Part shown: piece by piece, positions 29,674 through 37,447 of the stretch
Layout of the letters: every line of letters begins with the position of its first letter
How positions within the stretch are numbered: the first letter of the stretch is position 1
From: a virus
Reading direction: 5' to 3' (one strand)
Virus record (IMG/VR): IMGVR_UViG_3300043411_001246
Location: 1-64,000 of that record
Length of the DNA: 64,000 nt
Notes under the pieces: model-generated
Told to the model about the DNA's origin: nothing
The model's database searches: none
Seen by the model: only the letters and a program-made list of their open reading frames with translations
Program-made: the position numbers and the translations under genes

Positions 29674-30069
29674 ATGGCTCTCCACCTGATTCAACAACCC
29701 GACGGGCTCTTCTGCACGTTCGACCCGGCCACCGCGTCGTTTCATGGCACCGGCATGGACCGGGACGACGTTGCCGACGCCGTGACCGAGGCCATGGATG
29801 GGAGCGACCGGGACAGCGTCGCCGCGCGGACGGAATACCTCATTGAAGGCGCCGAGACCGACAGGCTTCGGTGGGCTGCCGCCCGCGAGCGCGTCCTCCA
29901 GGTCCACGGCCCGGACGCCGCCGAGTGGATGCGCGCCCTCGACCGGCAAGCCGCCATCGATGCCTTCAACAACGCCACCCCGGCGCAGGTCGAGGCCGCC
30001 ACCGCCACCCTGTCGCCCGAGGGACAGGCGTGGGCGCGGGCGTTCGAGGCCCAGGGGTCGCCCCGGTGA
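29674..30069 (+). CDS. hypothetical protein, 131 aa
   Basis: 131 residues starting MALHLIQQPDGLFCTFDPAT. N-terminal strands then helices (EYLIEGAETDRLRWAAARER, FNNATPAQVEAATATLSPEG). The start resembles small phage proteins of the 'LIQQPDGLFCIFD' type that I have seen without functional assignment. Leaderless start; GTGA overlap downstream. Confidence 0.58.
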   Translation: MALHLIQQPDGLFCTFDPATASFHGTGMDRDDVADAVTEAMDGSDRDSVAARTEYLIEGAETDRLRWAAARERVLQVHGPDAAEWMRALDRQAAIDAFNNATPAQVEAATATLSPEGQAWARAFEAQGSPR

Positions 30070-30254
30070 CCGGCCCGCTTGCCCTCGCCGCCGCCTACCT
30101 CGATGCCGTGGATCAGTGGGTCTCGGTCGCCGCCCAGGTGGAACACCTGCGGATCATGGGTCACCCGATCCCGCGCGGCCTCGCCCACCACATCAGCAAC
30201 GCCACGGCCCGCCTGGACGCCGCCCGTGCCGCCCTGTGCGGGGTGCCGGCGTGA
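30066..30254 (+). CDS. small helical protein, 62 aa
   Basis: 62 residues from GTG 30066: TGPLALAAAYLDAVDQWVSV and MGHPIPRGLAHHISNATARL. Helical, with no known domain. First of three tiny coupled genes. Confidence 0.52.
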   Translation: MTGPLALAAAYLDAVDQWVSVAAQVEHLRIMGHPIPRGLAHHISNATARLDAARAALCGVPA

Positions 30255-30409
30255 GGCCCCGCGGTGTGCCCCGGCTGGCGGTGTGGCGAGACATCCTGGC
30301 CAACAAGCGCCACCGTCGAATCGCCCGGGTCCAGCTCGCCGCCTGCCGTCGTCTGGTCCACAAGCGCCGCCGCCAGGCCGACCGCTGCGACCTCCGGGGG
30401 TGGGCGTGA
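30251..30409 (+). CDS. 52-residue basic peptide
   Basis: 52 residues from GTG 30251 (GTGA). Very basic: VWRDILANKRHRRIARVQLA, then ACRRLVHKRRRQADRCDLRG. Nucleic-acid binding is plausible. Its first bases, GTGAGGCCCCG, are identical to those of the next gene, hinting at duplication of the start region. Confidence 0.5.
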   Translation: MRPRGVPRLAVWRDILANKRHRRIARVQLAACRRLVHKRRRQADRCDLRGWA

Positions 30410-30594
30410 GGCCCCGGGTAGGCCGCGCCCTGCGCGCCGTGGCGGTGTGGCTGGGCGAGCACGGTGGCCGGTGCGAGGCGGCGTCGGTGCGCCTGTGGTA
30501 CCTGGCGCGGGCGTACGAGACCGGGGGCCTGCGCGGGGTGGTCCGGAGCGGGTGGGCGACCCCTCGGCGGGGCGGGGTAGGGTCGGGGGCATGA
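30406..30594 (+). CDS. 62-residue basic peptide
   Basis: 62 residues from GTG 30406: VRPRVGRALRAVAVWLGEHG then CEAASVRLWYLARAYETGGL. Basic, helical, and with the same VRPR start as its upstream neighbour. The C-terminal TPRRGGVGSGA is encoded by the following cassette. Confidence 0.5.
   Translation: MRPRVGRALRAVAVWLGEHGGRCEAASVRLWYLARAYETGGLRGVVRSGWATPRRGGVGSGA
30557..30590 (+). promoter_or_regulatory. promoter cassette before 30591
   Basis: CGACCC (30557), 15 nt, TAGGGT (30578-30583), 7 nt, ATG. Lies inside the previous coding end. Confidence 0.63.
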
Positions 30595-30947
30595 CCATCG
30601 AAGAACAGATCGCCGCCATGGTTGCCTTGCCCTTCATCGAAAGCGTCACCGTCTCCGGTGATCGGACCATGAGCGCGTCCGGCGGGGTGCGCTACGGTGC
30701 CAAGGTGACCTTTCTGCCCGCATCTCAGACGTGCTCGGCCGTGCGCGGGTACGGCGCCTCGGCCGGTGAGGCTCTGACCGAGGTACGCGACAAGATCGCC
30801 GAGCTGTTCACCAGCCGTGTCACCGCCATGTCCGAGGATGTCGTCGCGCTGAATCAGGTCGTGGCCAGCCTGTACGCCATGCCCGATGTGCGCGCCACGC
30901 TCGCCCCGGTGCCGCCCGTGGTCATGGACCCGGGCGAGGTCGGGTGA
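30591..30947 (+). CDS. hypothetical protein, 118 aa
   Basis: 118 residues: TIEEQIAAMVALPFIESVTV, then strands with GGVRYGAKVTFLPASQTCSA, then helix AGEALTEVRDKIAELFTSRV. Alpha/beta, soluble. Leaderless start. Not recognised. Confidence 0.6.
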   Translation: MTIEEQIAAMVALPFIESVTVSGDRTMSASGGVRYGAKVTFLPASQTCSAVRGYGASAGEALTEVRDKIAELFTSRVTAMSEDVVALNQVVASLYAMPDVRATLAPVPPVVMDPGEVG

Positions 30948-30951
30948 GACC

Positions 30952-31215
30952 GTGACCGACGCCAAGCCGGGTAGGGTCAGGGTCACGGTCGGGTGGGTGG
31001 TGGCCCGGGACTACCCAGCACGCGGTACCACCGTGCGCGAATACCTCACCCTGCGCCCCGCCGCCGACCTCCTTGACCTGCACGGGCTGTGGGGCGAGCG
31101 AGAAGAGGCGGTCCGGCTACCGCAGCACCAGGCCCGCGCCCTCGTCCGGGGGATGCGGCGCCAGGGGGAGGATGTGCGGGTGGTGAGGCTGTGGCGGTGG
31201 GTGGCGACCGGCTGA
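30952..31215 (+). CDS. hypothetical basic protein, 87 aa
   Basis: 87 residues from GTG 30952, four bases after the previous stop. Strand-rich start (GRVRVTVGWVVARDYPARGT), then REEAVRLPQHQARALVRGMR and a Trp/Arg-rich end. Stop TGA belongs to the next cassette. Unknown. Confidence 0.55.
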   Translation: MTDAKPGRVRVTVGWVVARDYPARGTTVREYLTLRPAADLLDLHGLWGEREEAVRLPQHQARALVRGMRRQGEDVRVVRLWRWVATG

Positions 31216-31245
31216 CCCCTCTCCCGGGTGTGAGACGGTCGGGCC
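31213..31245 (+). promoter_or_regulatory. promoter cassette before 31246
   Basis: TGACCC (31213), 15 nt, GACGGT (31234-31239), 6 nt, ATG. TGA is the upstream stop. Confidence 0.62.
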
Positions 31246-31620
31246 ATGATCGACACGACCAGCGCCGCCTTCCTCAATGCCAAGGATGAGCGGTTCACCA
31301 CCGAGCAGAACATCGCCCTGATGACCTTCCTGACCCCGATGCAGCGCGGCACCGGGTGGATGGCCACGCTGACGCCCAACAGAAAGAACGGTGACGTGGT
31401 GGATGCCCTGCTGCGCGCCGAGGGCTATGGCCTCGTCCGGGTGACCCGCAGCGGCAAGGACACCCTGTTCGAGATCACCGACAAGGGCAAAGCCTACGTC
31501 GAGCGGTACCGCCGGCACTGGCGCGGCCTCGGGCTCAAGGAGTCGGGCAAGGGTGGCAAACTTGTCCCGATGCCGTGGCCCGGTCTGCCGCAGCCGTACC
31601 AGCCCGACCCGCAACGCTGA
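31246..31620 (+). CDS. winged-helix-like protein, 124 aa
   Basis: 124 residues. WMATLTPNRKNGDVVDALLR, AEGYGLVRVTRSGKDTLFEI and TDKGKAYVERYRRHWRGLGL read as a winged helix with the wing at the GKDTLFEITDKGK strand pair, as in MarR- or PadR-like regulators. Could regulate accessory genes. No dimer helix or ligand domain. Confidence 0.6.
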   Translation: MIDTTSAAFLNAKDERFTTEQNIALMTFLTPMQRGTGWMATLTPNRKNGDVVDALLRAEGYGLVRVTRSGKDTLFEITDKGKAYVERYRRHWRGLGLKESGKGGKLVPMPWPGLPQPYQPDPQR

Positions 31621-31650
31621 CCCCTCTCCGGGGTCTGGCAGGGTGGGGCC
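31618..31650 (+). promoter_or_regulatory. promoter cassette before 31651
   Basis: TGACCC (31618), 15 nt, CAGGGT (31639-31644), 6 nt, ATG. TGA is the upstream stop. Confidence 0.65.
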
Positions 31651-31929
31651 ATGCCGAACTACCCCGTTGATGCCATCGATGAACTGCGGGACGAGCTGGC
31701 CCGGACCCGCCGCGCCTTGGCCCTGGCCCTGCCCGCGGTGGGCACATGCTCGGCCGGGCAGTGTACGGGCATGGTCACCAACACCGCCAACCTCGGCCCC
31801 ATCACCGTGGACCTGTGCGATGCCTGCCGGCGCCCGGAGTCCGTGGACCGAGACGACGCCGCCGAGTCCCGCGAACTGGACGCCTTGCTCGACGGGCTCG
31901 GGCTGACCCCTCTCCGCACGGGCGCATGA
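31651..31929 (+). CDS. small Cys-containing protein, 92 aa
   Basis: 92 residues. Helix IDELRDELARTRRALALALP, then CSAGQC and LCDAC Cys pairs separated by about 19 residues, a likely zinc-binding turn with strands between (GMVTNTANLGPITVDLC). The tail LTPLRTGA derives from the next cassette. Function unknown. Confidence 0.6.
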   Translation: MPNYPVDAIDELRDELARTRRALALALPAVGTCSAGQCTGMVTNTANLGPITVDLCDACRRPESVDRDDAAESRELDALLDGLGLTPLRTGA

Positions 31930-31936
31930 TTCGGCC
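31904..31936 (+). promoter_or_regulatory. promoter cassette before 31937
   Basis: TGACCC (31904), 15 nt, CATGAT (31925-31930), 6 nt, ATG. Inside the previous gene's 3' end. Confidence 0.63.
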
Positions 31937-32599
31937 ATGCCACCACCTGCCTTTACCCCCGCGCACGCGAGCGCGCTCCGCTGGCGCTACGGGACCGGCG
32001 CCTCGGTCGTCCTCCCGAGCGGGTCGTCCGTGCCCGAGTCCGGCGTCGTCGGCACCGGCAACAGCGCCCATGCCCCCCACGAGCCCGACCCGAATGCCAT
32101 GGTCCGGCTTGGCGCCGTCGAGCGCGCCCTGCACGCCTGTGGCGAGGCCCATGCGTCCCTGCTCGCCGTGGTCTACGGCGCCCCCGGGGACTTCGCCACC
32201 ACCGCCGGCATGTACCCCAGCCGGCTCTGGCGGGCCGCCGCCCCGTTCACCGCCGCCGCTCGAGATGGGGCCGCCGCCCATGAGCGCCGCCGGGCCCGCA
32301 AGGACAAGCCCGCCACCCCGGCCGAGCCCGCGTCTCAGGTGGCCTACGAGCACGACACCCGCCACGACACCCCGGCCGACCCCCTGTGGAAAGGCGACGC
32401 CGGGCCGGTCGTGCTGCGGTGGCTGTCGGCCCTGTTCGACCCGGACGCCGCCAAGAAAGACATGGTCGGGGCAGGGGACCGGGCCTACCTGGCGCAGATC
32501 GAGGAGCAGGCCAGGGCGCAGATCGAGGCGGCCGAGGAAGCCTTTGCCTCGGTCTACCTGACGCCGCCGGACTGGTGTACCCGCCGGGAGGATCGGTGA
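31937..32599 (+). CDS. hypothetical protein, 220 aa
   Basis: 220 residues. RLGAVERALHACGEAHASLL and AVVYGAPGDFATTAGMYPSR in the centre, a basic patch (AAHERRRARKDKP) and an acidic helical C-terminus (YLAQIEEQARAQIEAAEEAF). The centre resembles phage proteins with an 'L..VY..' helical motif seen near late-gene regulators, but I cannot assign a family. Followed by an excisionase-like gene in TGATG overlap. Confidence 0.55.
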   Translation: MPPPAFTPAHASALRWRYGTGASVVLPSGSSVPESGVVGTGNSAHAPHEPDPNAMVRLGAVERALHACGEAHASLLAVVYGAPGDFATTAGMYPSRLWRAAAPFTAAARDGAAAHERRRARKDKPATPAEPASQVAYEHDTRHDTPADPLWKGDAGPVVLRWLSALFDPDAAKKDMVGAGDRAYLAQIEEQARAQIEAAEEAFASVYLTPPDWCTRREDR

Positions 32600-32820
32600 T
32601 GCGCCAGATCCCCGATGACATGAGCGTGGCCGACATGGCCGTGTTGACCAGCATCCCGGAGAGGACGCTTCAGGAGTGGTGCCAGTTGGGCAAGATCCCG
32701 GCGAGGCGCATCGGCCTGATGTGGAGGATCAAGGTGGCGCTGCTGCGCGAGCGCAACGCCGACCTGTTCGAGGAGCTGGCCGAGAAGTGGGCCAAGAAAT
32801 ACGGCGGCGCCGACGAGTGA
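32599..32820 (+). CDS. excisionase/MerR-like HTH protein, 73 aa
   Basis: 73 residues. SVADMAVLTSIPERTLQEWC followed by GKIPARRIGLMWRIKVALLR is the winged HTH_17 layout of excisionase-type and small terminase-associated DNA-binding proteins; the C-terminus is a charged helix (LFEELAEKWAKKYGG). Last DNA-binding gene before the packaging module, so it might regulate late genes or bind the packaging site. Confidence 0.7.
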   Translation: MRQIPDDMSVADMAVLTSIPERTLQEWCQLGKIPARRIGLMWRIKVALLRERNADLFEELAEKWAKKYGGADE

Positions 32821-32906
32821 GACCCCGGGAAAACGAGGTATCCGCGGACTGCGCGGACGCCGCAACCTGCGCGATCTGCGCGACTTGCGCGGCCAAACGC
32901 ACCTGA
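32817..32906 (+). CDS. 29-residue Cys-rich micro-ORF
   Basis: GTG 32817 overlaps the excisionase-like stop (GTGA), then VRPRENEVSADCADAATCAI and CATCAAKRT to TGA 32906. Four Cys, the last three spaced C-x2-C-x2-C by a 9-bp tandem repeat (TGCGCGATC, TGCGCGACT, TGCGCGGCC). Very short, so the repeat may instead be a DNA signal. Confidence 0.35.
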   Translation: MRPRENEVSADCADAATCAICATCAAKRT

Positions 32907-32938
32907 TAGGTAGGTGAACGCGCGCACGCTGGGCAGCC

Positions 32939-33022
32939 TTGACGGGGCCTTGACGGATGCCGCGACGCCCTGACGACCGCTGCGATTTGCCGGATAACAC
33001 GGCCTGACGGTCGCTTTGACAG
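32939..33022 (+). repeat. five YTGACG/YTGACA boxes upstream of terminase
   Basis: TTGACGG at 32939 and 32950, CTGACGA at 32970, CTGACGG at 33004 and TTGACAG at 33016, all on one strand. The 126-bp stretch 32907-33032 has no gene. Clustered same-strand boxes directly before the small terminase gene suit a packaging recognition site or binding sites of a late activator. Confidence 0.45.
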
Positions 33023-33032
33023 GACCAAGCCG

Positions 33033-33596
33033 ATGTCCACGGCCCCATTCGTTCAGTGCCGCGCCTGCAAGAGCGAGCACCGCGAGGGTATCGACAGCCG
33101 ACTGCTCGCCGGGGAATCCCCCCGCCGGGTCAGTGCATGGCTGGAAGAGACCCACGGCGAGCGCATCGCCTTTCAGTCGCTCCACAACCACCGCAACACC
33201 CACCTGCGCCCAGTCGTCGCTGACGAGGTCAAGCGCCGGGTGGCCGAGTCGGTGCCCGAGCCCGAGAGCCCGCCGCAGATGACCGCCGCCATGGGCGCCG
33301 TGGTCTCGCAGCGTATGCACCACCTCGACATGCTGGCGTGGGTAGCCAACCAGGCGCAGACGGTGGCCGAGTCGGTCAACCTGAACCTGGAAAACAAGCC
33401 CAGCATGGGCGCCGTCACCCTGTACCTCGGATGCCTGCGCGAGGTGCGCGAGGTGGCTGGCGCCATTCACGACATCCTTGAGGGCGACCGCCCGGTCGAG
33501 GTCAACGCGCACATCGACTCACTGGGCGACCTGCTCGGCCTGGCGCTGTCCCCGCAGCCGCAACCACCGCCCGCGGACAAGCCGACCGACCCATGA
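33033..33596 (+). CDS. putative terminase small subunit
   Basis: 187 residues from ATG 33033, with AGGACC ten bases upstream. CRACKSEHREGIDSRLLAGE and SPRRVSAWLEETHGERIAFQ form an HTH-like N-terminus with a CxxC, and the rest is helical (SVNLNLENKPSMGAVTLYLG, CLREVREVAGAIHDILEG). Position directly before the large terminase with an ATGA overlap is the main argument. It would bind the packaging site and recruit the ATPase. Confidence 0.65.
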   Translation: MSTAPFVQCRACKSEHREGIDSRLLAGESPRRVSAWLEETHGERIAFQSLHNHRNTHLRPVVADEVKRRVAESVPEPESPPQMTAAMGAVVSQRMHHLDMLAWVANQAQTVAESVNLNLENKPSMGAVTLYLGCLREVREVAGAIHDILEGDRPVEVNAHIDSLGDLLGLALSPQPQPPPADKPTDP

Positions 33597-35092
33597 CCCT
33601 CCCCGGCCTGTACCCGAGCCGACCGCGCAAGCCGCGGCCCTCGGGCAAGGCCAAGGGCGGCGCCACCCCCGCCCCGACCCCGGAGCGCGTGGCCCTCGCC
33701 CAGAAGCTCCTCGACCGCTGGCGCGATGACCCGGTGGCCTTCGCCCGCGAGGCGCTGGGTACCGAGCCGTGGGACCGGCAGGCCGACATCCTGCGCGCCG
33801 TGCCCGAGTCGCCCCGCGTGGCGGTCCGGTCCGGCCACAAGATCGGCAAGAGCCGCGCCGCCGCCATCCTCGCCCACTGGTGGGTGGCCACCCGTCCGGG
33901 TGCGTGGGTGGTGATGACCTCGTCGTCCGCACGGCAGGTCAAGGCGATCCTCTGGCACGAGTTCCGCCTGCTCTACACCAAGAGCCGGGTACGCATCGGA
34001 CCCGAGCCCGCCCTCGACCCCTCGACCGGCTACGCGCTGGCCGACGGTCGCCGGGTGCAGGGGTTCAGCACCGACAAGCCCGAGCGCATGGCCGGCATCT
34101 CCGGCCAGAACGTCCTGTTCATCCTGGACGAGGCGAGCGGCATCCCCGAGCCGATCTTCGAGGCCATCGAAGGCAACCGGGCCGGCGGCGCCCGCATCGT
34201 GATGTTCAGCAACCCGACGCAGACCGTCGGGACGTTCTACGACGCCTTCCACGCCAAGCGTGAGTTCTGGCGCACCTTCAAACTTTCGAGCGAGGACACC
34301 CCGAACGCACGCGCCGGCCGGGTCATCATCCCCGGGCTGGCGACGGCCGAGTGGGTGGACGAGAAGCGGCGCGAGTGGGGCACTGAGTCCCCGATCTACG
34401 CCGTCCGCGTCAAGGGCGACTTCCCGGCACAGGGGTCCGACGTGGTCGTGGCCCTGGCCTGGCTCACTCAGGCGCAGGACATCTGGCCCACCACCCCGGC
34501 CGAGGGTGACCTGGCCTTCGGGGTGGACCCGGCTCGGTATGGCGACGACGACAGCGTGATTGCCGCCCGTCGCGGCAAGAAGATCCTACCGCTGCAAGCC
34601 TTCACCGGCCTGGACGGCATCCAACTCGCCGGCCGGGTGGTCGAGGCCGTGCGCTCCCTGCGTCGCACGGGGGAGCCCAAGCCGCAGGTGAAGATCGACG
34701 TGATCGGCGTGGGCGCGTCCTGCGCCGACCAGCTCAAGCAGCACCGGGACATCCTCGACGTGATCGAGGTCAACGTGTCCGAGGCTGCTACGAGCGAGAA
34801 CTACCACCGGCTGCGCGATCAACTCTGGTTCTCTGCCGCCGACTGGCTCAAGGAAGGCGGCGCCCTGCCGCCAGACGACAAGCTGGCCGGCGAGCTGGTG
34901 GCCCCGCACTACGGCTTCGATGCGCAGGGCCGCTATCAGGTTGAGTCCAAGGACGAGACCAAGAAGCGGCTGAAGCGCAGCCCCAACCACGCCGACGCCG
35001 TGTGTCTGGCGATCTTTCGTGGCCATGGCCCCGCTGTCCCGCCCCCGCCCCTGGCACTGTTCCACCCGGACGATGCCTCGCTCGGCTTCTGA
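33593..35092 (+). CDS. terminase large subunit
   Basis: 499 residues. ATPase motifs: Walker A SGHKIGKS at 80-87 and Walker B VLFILDEAS at 174-182. C-terminal RNase H-fold nuclease: GVDPARYGDDDS at about 309-320 and SPNHADAVCLA near 463. This is the motor that cuts concatemers and pumps DNA into the prohead. Length is normal for the family. ATGA overlap with the small subunit gene. Confidence 0.95.
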   Translation: MTLPGLYPSRPRKPRPSGKAKGGATPAPTPERVALAQKLLDRWRDDPVAFAREALGTEPWDRQADILRAVPESPRVAVRSGHKIGKSRAAAILAHWWVATRPGAWVVMTSSSARQVKAILWHEFRLLYTKSRVRIGPEPALDPSTGYALADGRRVQGFSTDKPERMAGISGQNVLFILDEASGIPEPIFEAIEGNRAGGARIVMFSNPTQTVGTFYDAFHAKREFWRTFKLSSEDTPNARAGRVIIPGLATAEWVDEKRREWGTESPIYAVRVKGDFPAQGSDVVVALAWLTQAQDIWPTTPAEGDLAFGVDPARYGDDDSVIAARRGKKILPLQAFTGLDGIQLAGRVVEAVRSLRRTGEPKPQVKIDVIGVGASCADQLKQHRDILDVIEVNVSEAATSENYHRLRDQLWFSAADWLKEGGALPPDDKLAGELVAPHYGFDAQGRYQVESKDETKKRLKRSPNHADAVCLAIFRGHGPAVPPPPLALFHPDDASLGF

Positions 35093-35114
35093 CCTCTGAC
35101 CGACACCCACCCCC

Positions 35115-36698
35115 ATGGCACGCAAGAAAGGCCGAGGCGCCGCAACCACCGCGCCACCGGCCGCGCCCGCGCTCGCCATGGCGCCGACGCCCACGCCGGA
35201 CCTGCTGGCGCCCGCGCCCCTGATCGACCGCTACCCGGTCGTCCTCGGGTCGGGCCTCACGCTCCAGTACGTGAGCAATGCCCTGCGCATCTGCACCACG
35301 GGCTACCGCCAGAACTACGTTGACCTGTTCAACGAGTTGATCGAGCGGGACGCCCACGCGCAGGCCATGGTGGTCAAGCGGGTGCAGACCATCGCCGGGG
35401 CCCGGCTGAGCATCGGCCCGCCGGACCTGCCGCCGGACCACCCGGAGGCCGACCTCGCCCGCGAGATCGCCGAGACGGTGAGCCAGCGCATCCTCGGCCT
35501 GCCGGACCTGACGCAGCGCCTCGCCAGCCTGGCCCGCGCCGACATCCTCGGCGTCGCGGCGAGCGAGGTGGTGTGGGGCGACGTGGACGGGGGCTTCTGG
35601 CCTCGCCGCCTCACGTTCGTCCACAGCCGCCGCCTGGCCTACCCGGACGCCGGCTCGTGGGATCTGCACCTGTGGGATCAGGGGTCGGTCACCGGCTACG
35701 GCTGGGACGCCCCGACCAACCGCCCCGGGTTCGGCCTGAACATCACCCGGGACATGCCGCCCGGCAAGTTCGTCGTCCACACCCCGCAGTTCCGCGACGA
35801 CTACCCGACCCGCGAGGGATTGGGCCGCGCGCTGGTGTGGTTGATGGCCTTCAAGATCATCGGGATGCGGCAGGGCGCTTCGTTTATCGAGCGCTACACC
35901 AAGATCCTCACCTGGGCCTCGTACGCCACGACCAGCACGGACGTGCCGCGCGCGGCCTCGCCGGACGACATCGCGCAGGCGGACGCCACGGTGAAGGCGC
36001 TCGGCATCGGCACCCTGACCGCGGCGACGCTGGCCGACGCCATCAAGATTCACATGGATGGCCCCGCCCTCAAGGGCAGCGCGTCCACGATGACCGTGCC
36101 CGAGTGGATCGCCATCTGCGACGAGCAGACGACGCGGCTCTTGCTCGGCAACACGTTCACCACCAGCGCCGGCAAGTTCGGGAGCAAGGGCACGAGCGAG
36201 ACCGGCAAGGAGGGCGAGTTGGAGGGCGCACGGCTGTCGGCCGGGATGCTCTGCCAGACGCTCGACCGTGACCTGCTGGTGCCGTGCGTGGACCGCAACT
36301 GGCCCGGCCGGACGCACCTGGCGCCGCGCGCCACACTGCACCTCGACAAGCCCAGCCCCCACGCCGTCCTCGACCTGAACACCAAGGCGGCGGCCAGCGG
36401 CATCCCCGTGGACGCCGACGCCGTGGCCCGCCAGTGCGGCGTGCCGACGCTGGCCCCGGACAACGTGGCCGGACGCCGCATGGTGCCGGTCAGCGCCGGG
36501 GCCCCGCCCCCGCTCGACCCGTCCAGGAAGCCGGACCCCGCGCCCGTCAAGGACGCGCCGCCGACCGAGGTGGCGCCCGAGAAGGACGCGCCGACCCCGG
36601 ACGACATCGACCGCCCGCGCGGTGGTCGTGAGGACGACCCCGACACCGCCGAGGGCGGCGTCACCGATCAGGCCGGCGGCGACGCTGGCGACGACTGA
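35115..36698 (+). CDS. portal protein, DUF935 (Mu gp29-like)
   Basis: 527 residues. DUF935 signatures: NELIERDAHAQAMVVKRVQT, FWPRRLTFVHSRRL, KFVVHTPQFRDDYPTREGLG, RALVWLMAFKIIGMRQGASF and TTRLLLGNTFTTSAGKFGSK. The C-terminal 90 residues are Pro/Asp-rich and disordered. Forms the dodecameric portal at the capsid vertex. In Mu this gene is followed by a gpF-like head protein, which is absent here. Confidence 0.92.
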   Translation: MARKKGRGAATTAPPAAPALAMAPTPTPDLLAPAPLIDRYPVVLGSGLTLQYVSNALRICTTGYRQNYVDLFNELIERDAHAQAMVVKRVQTIAGARLSIGPPDLPPDHPEADLAREIAETVSQRILGLPDLTQRLASLARADILGVAASEVVWGDVDGGFWPRRLTFVHSRRLAYPDAGSWDLHLWDQGSVTGYGWDAPTNRPGFGLNITRDMPPGKFVVHTPQFRDDYPTREGLGRALVWLMAFKIIGMRQGASFIERYTKILTWASYATTSTDVPRAASPDDIAQADATVKALGIGTLTAATLADAIKIHMDGPALKGSASTMTVPEWIAICDEQTTRLLLGNTFTTSAGKFGSKGTSETGKEGELEGARLSAGMLCQTLDRDLLVPCVDRNWPGRTHLAPRATLHLDKPSPHAVLDLNTKAAASGIPVDADAVARQCGVPTLAPDNVAGRRMVPVSAGAPPPLDPSRKPDPAPVKDAPPTEVAPEKDAPTPDDIDRPRGGREDDPDTAEGGVTDQAGGDAGDD

Positions 36699-36720
36699 CT
36701 TACCCCGGAGACCCACCGCC

Positions 36721-37443
36721 ATGCCCAGCACCATCACCGTCCCCACCAAGCCCCAGATGGGCGGCAGCGCGTTTGCCGTCGCCGATGCCCTCGTGACCGT
36801 CGCCACCGCGGCCAAGGCCGACCTGGACAAGGCGCCGAGCCTGGTCCGCGGCGTGGTGTTCGCCAACGTGGCCGACCTCACGGCCTTCACCGTGGCCTCC
36901 AACGACGGCCTCACCTACGTGGCCGGGGAGCGCGTGCTTCTGGCCAACCAGACCACCGCCGCCCAGTGCGGCATTTACGTCGTGGGCACGGTCGGCGGCG
37001 GCACCGCTGCCCTGACCCGCGCCGACGACTTCGCCACCGCCGCCGCCATCAACAACGGCTGCGTCGTGGAGGTCTCCGAGGGCACCCTCTGGGCCGGCTC
37101 CTCGTGGAAGGCCATGTGCACCGGCAGCAAGGTCGTCGGCACGGACGACCCGCTGTTCTATCCCCGCGTGGTCAAGGGCACCCTGACGCTGGTGGCCGGC
37201 ACCATCACCCTCGGCGCGACGCAGGGGCTCTACCTCTTCAGCACCACCCGCAGTTCCGTCGTGGTCACCCGCAACACCGCCGGCACCTCGACCGCCACGA
37301 CCGGCGGCTACGCGGCCCCGGTCGCGTCCCGCACCGCCGGCAAGTCCGGCACCGCGGCGGTCCTGATCCGGGCCGAGGTGGCCGCCGGCACTATCAACAA
37401 CGCCGACGTGAGCACGCTGGACTTCTGCATCACCAACTGGTGA
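36721..37443 (+). CDS. putative head decoration or structural protein, 240 aa
   Basis: 240 residues. ATG 36721 preceded by CGGAGA. LTAFTVASNDGLTYVAGERV and LLANQTTAAQCGIYVVGTVG are a motif common in phage fibre and surface decoration proteins; the rest is Thr/Ala/Gly-rich beta structure. It occupies the place of Mu gpF between portal and protease. Structural role likely; exact role uncertain. Confidence 0.6.
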   Translation: MPSTITVPTKPQMGGSAFAVADALVTVATAAKADLDKAPSLVRGVVFANVADLTAFTVASNDGLTYVAGERVLLANQTTAAQCGIYVVGTVGGGTAALTRADDFATAAAINNGCVVEVSEGTLWAGSSWKAMCTGSKVVGTDDPLFYPRVVKGTLTLVAGTITLGATQGLYLFSTTRSSVVVTRNTAGTSTATTGGYAAPVASRTAGKSGTAAVLIRAEVAAGTINNADVSTLDFCITNW

Positions 37444-37447
37444 CCCG

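Noticed and set aside
34848-36914. 688-codon minus-strand frame
   Set aside because: Antisense to terminase and portal; codon pattern mirrors the real frame.
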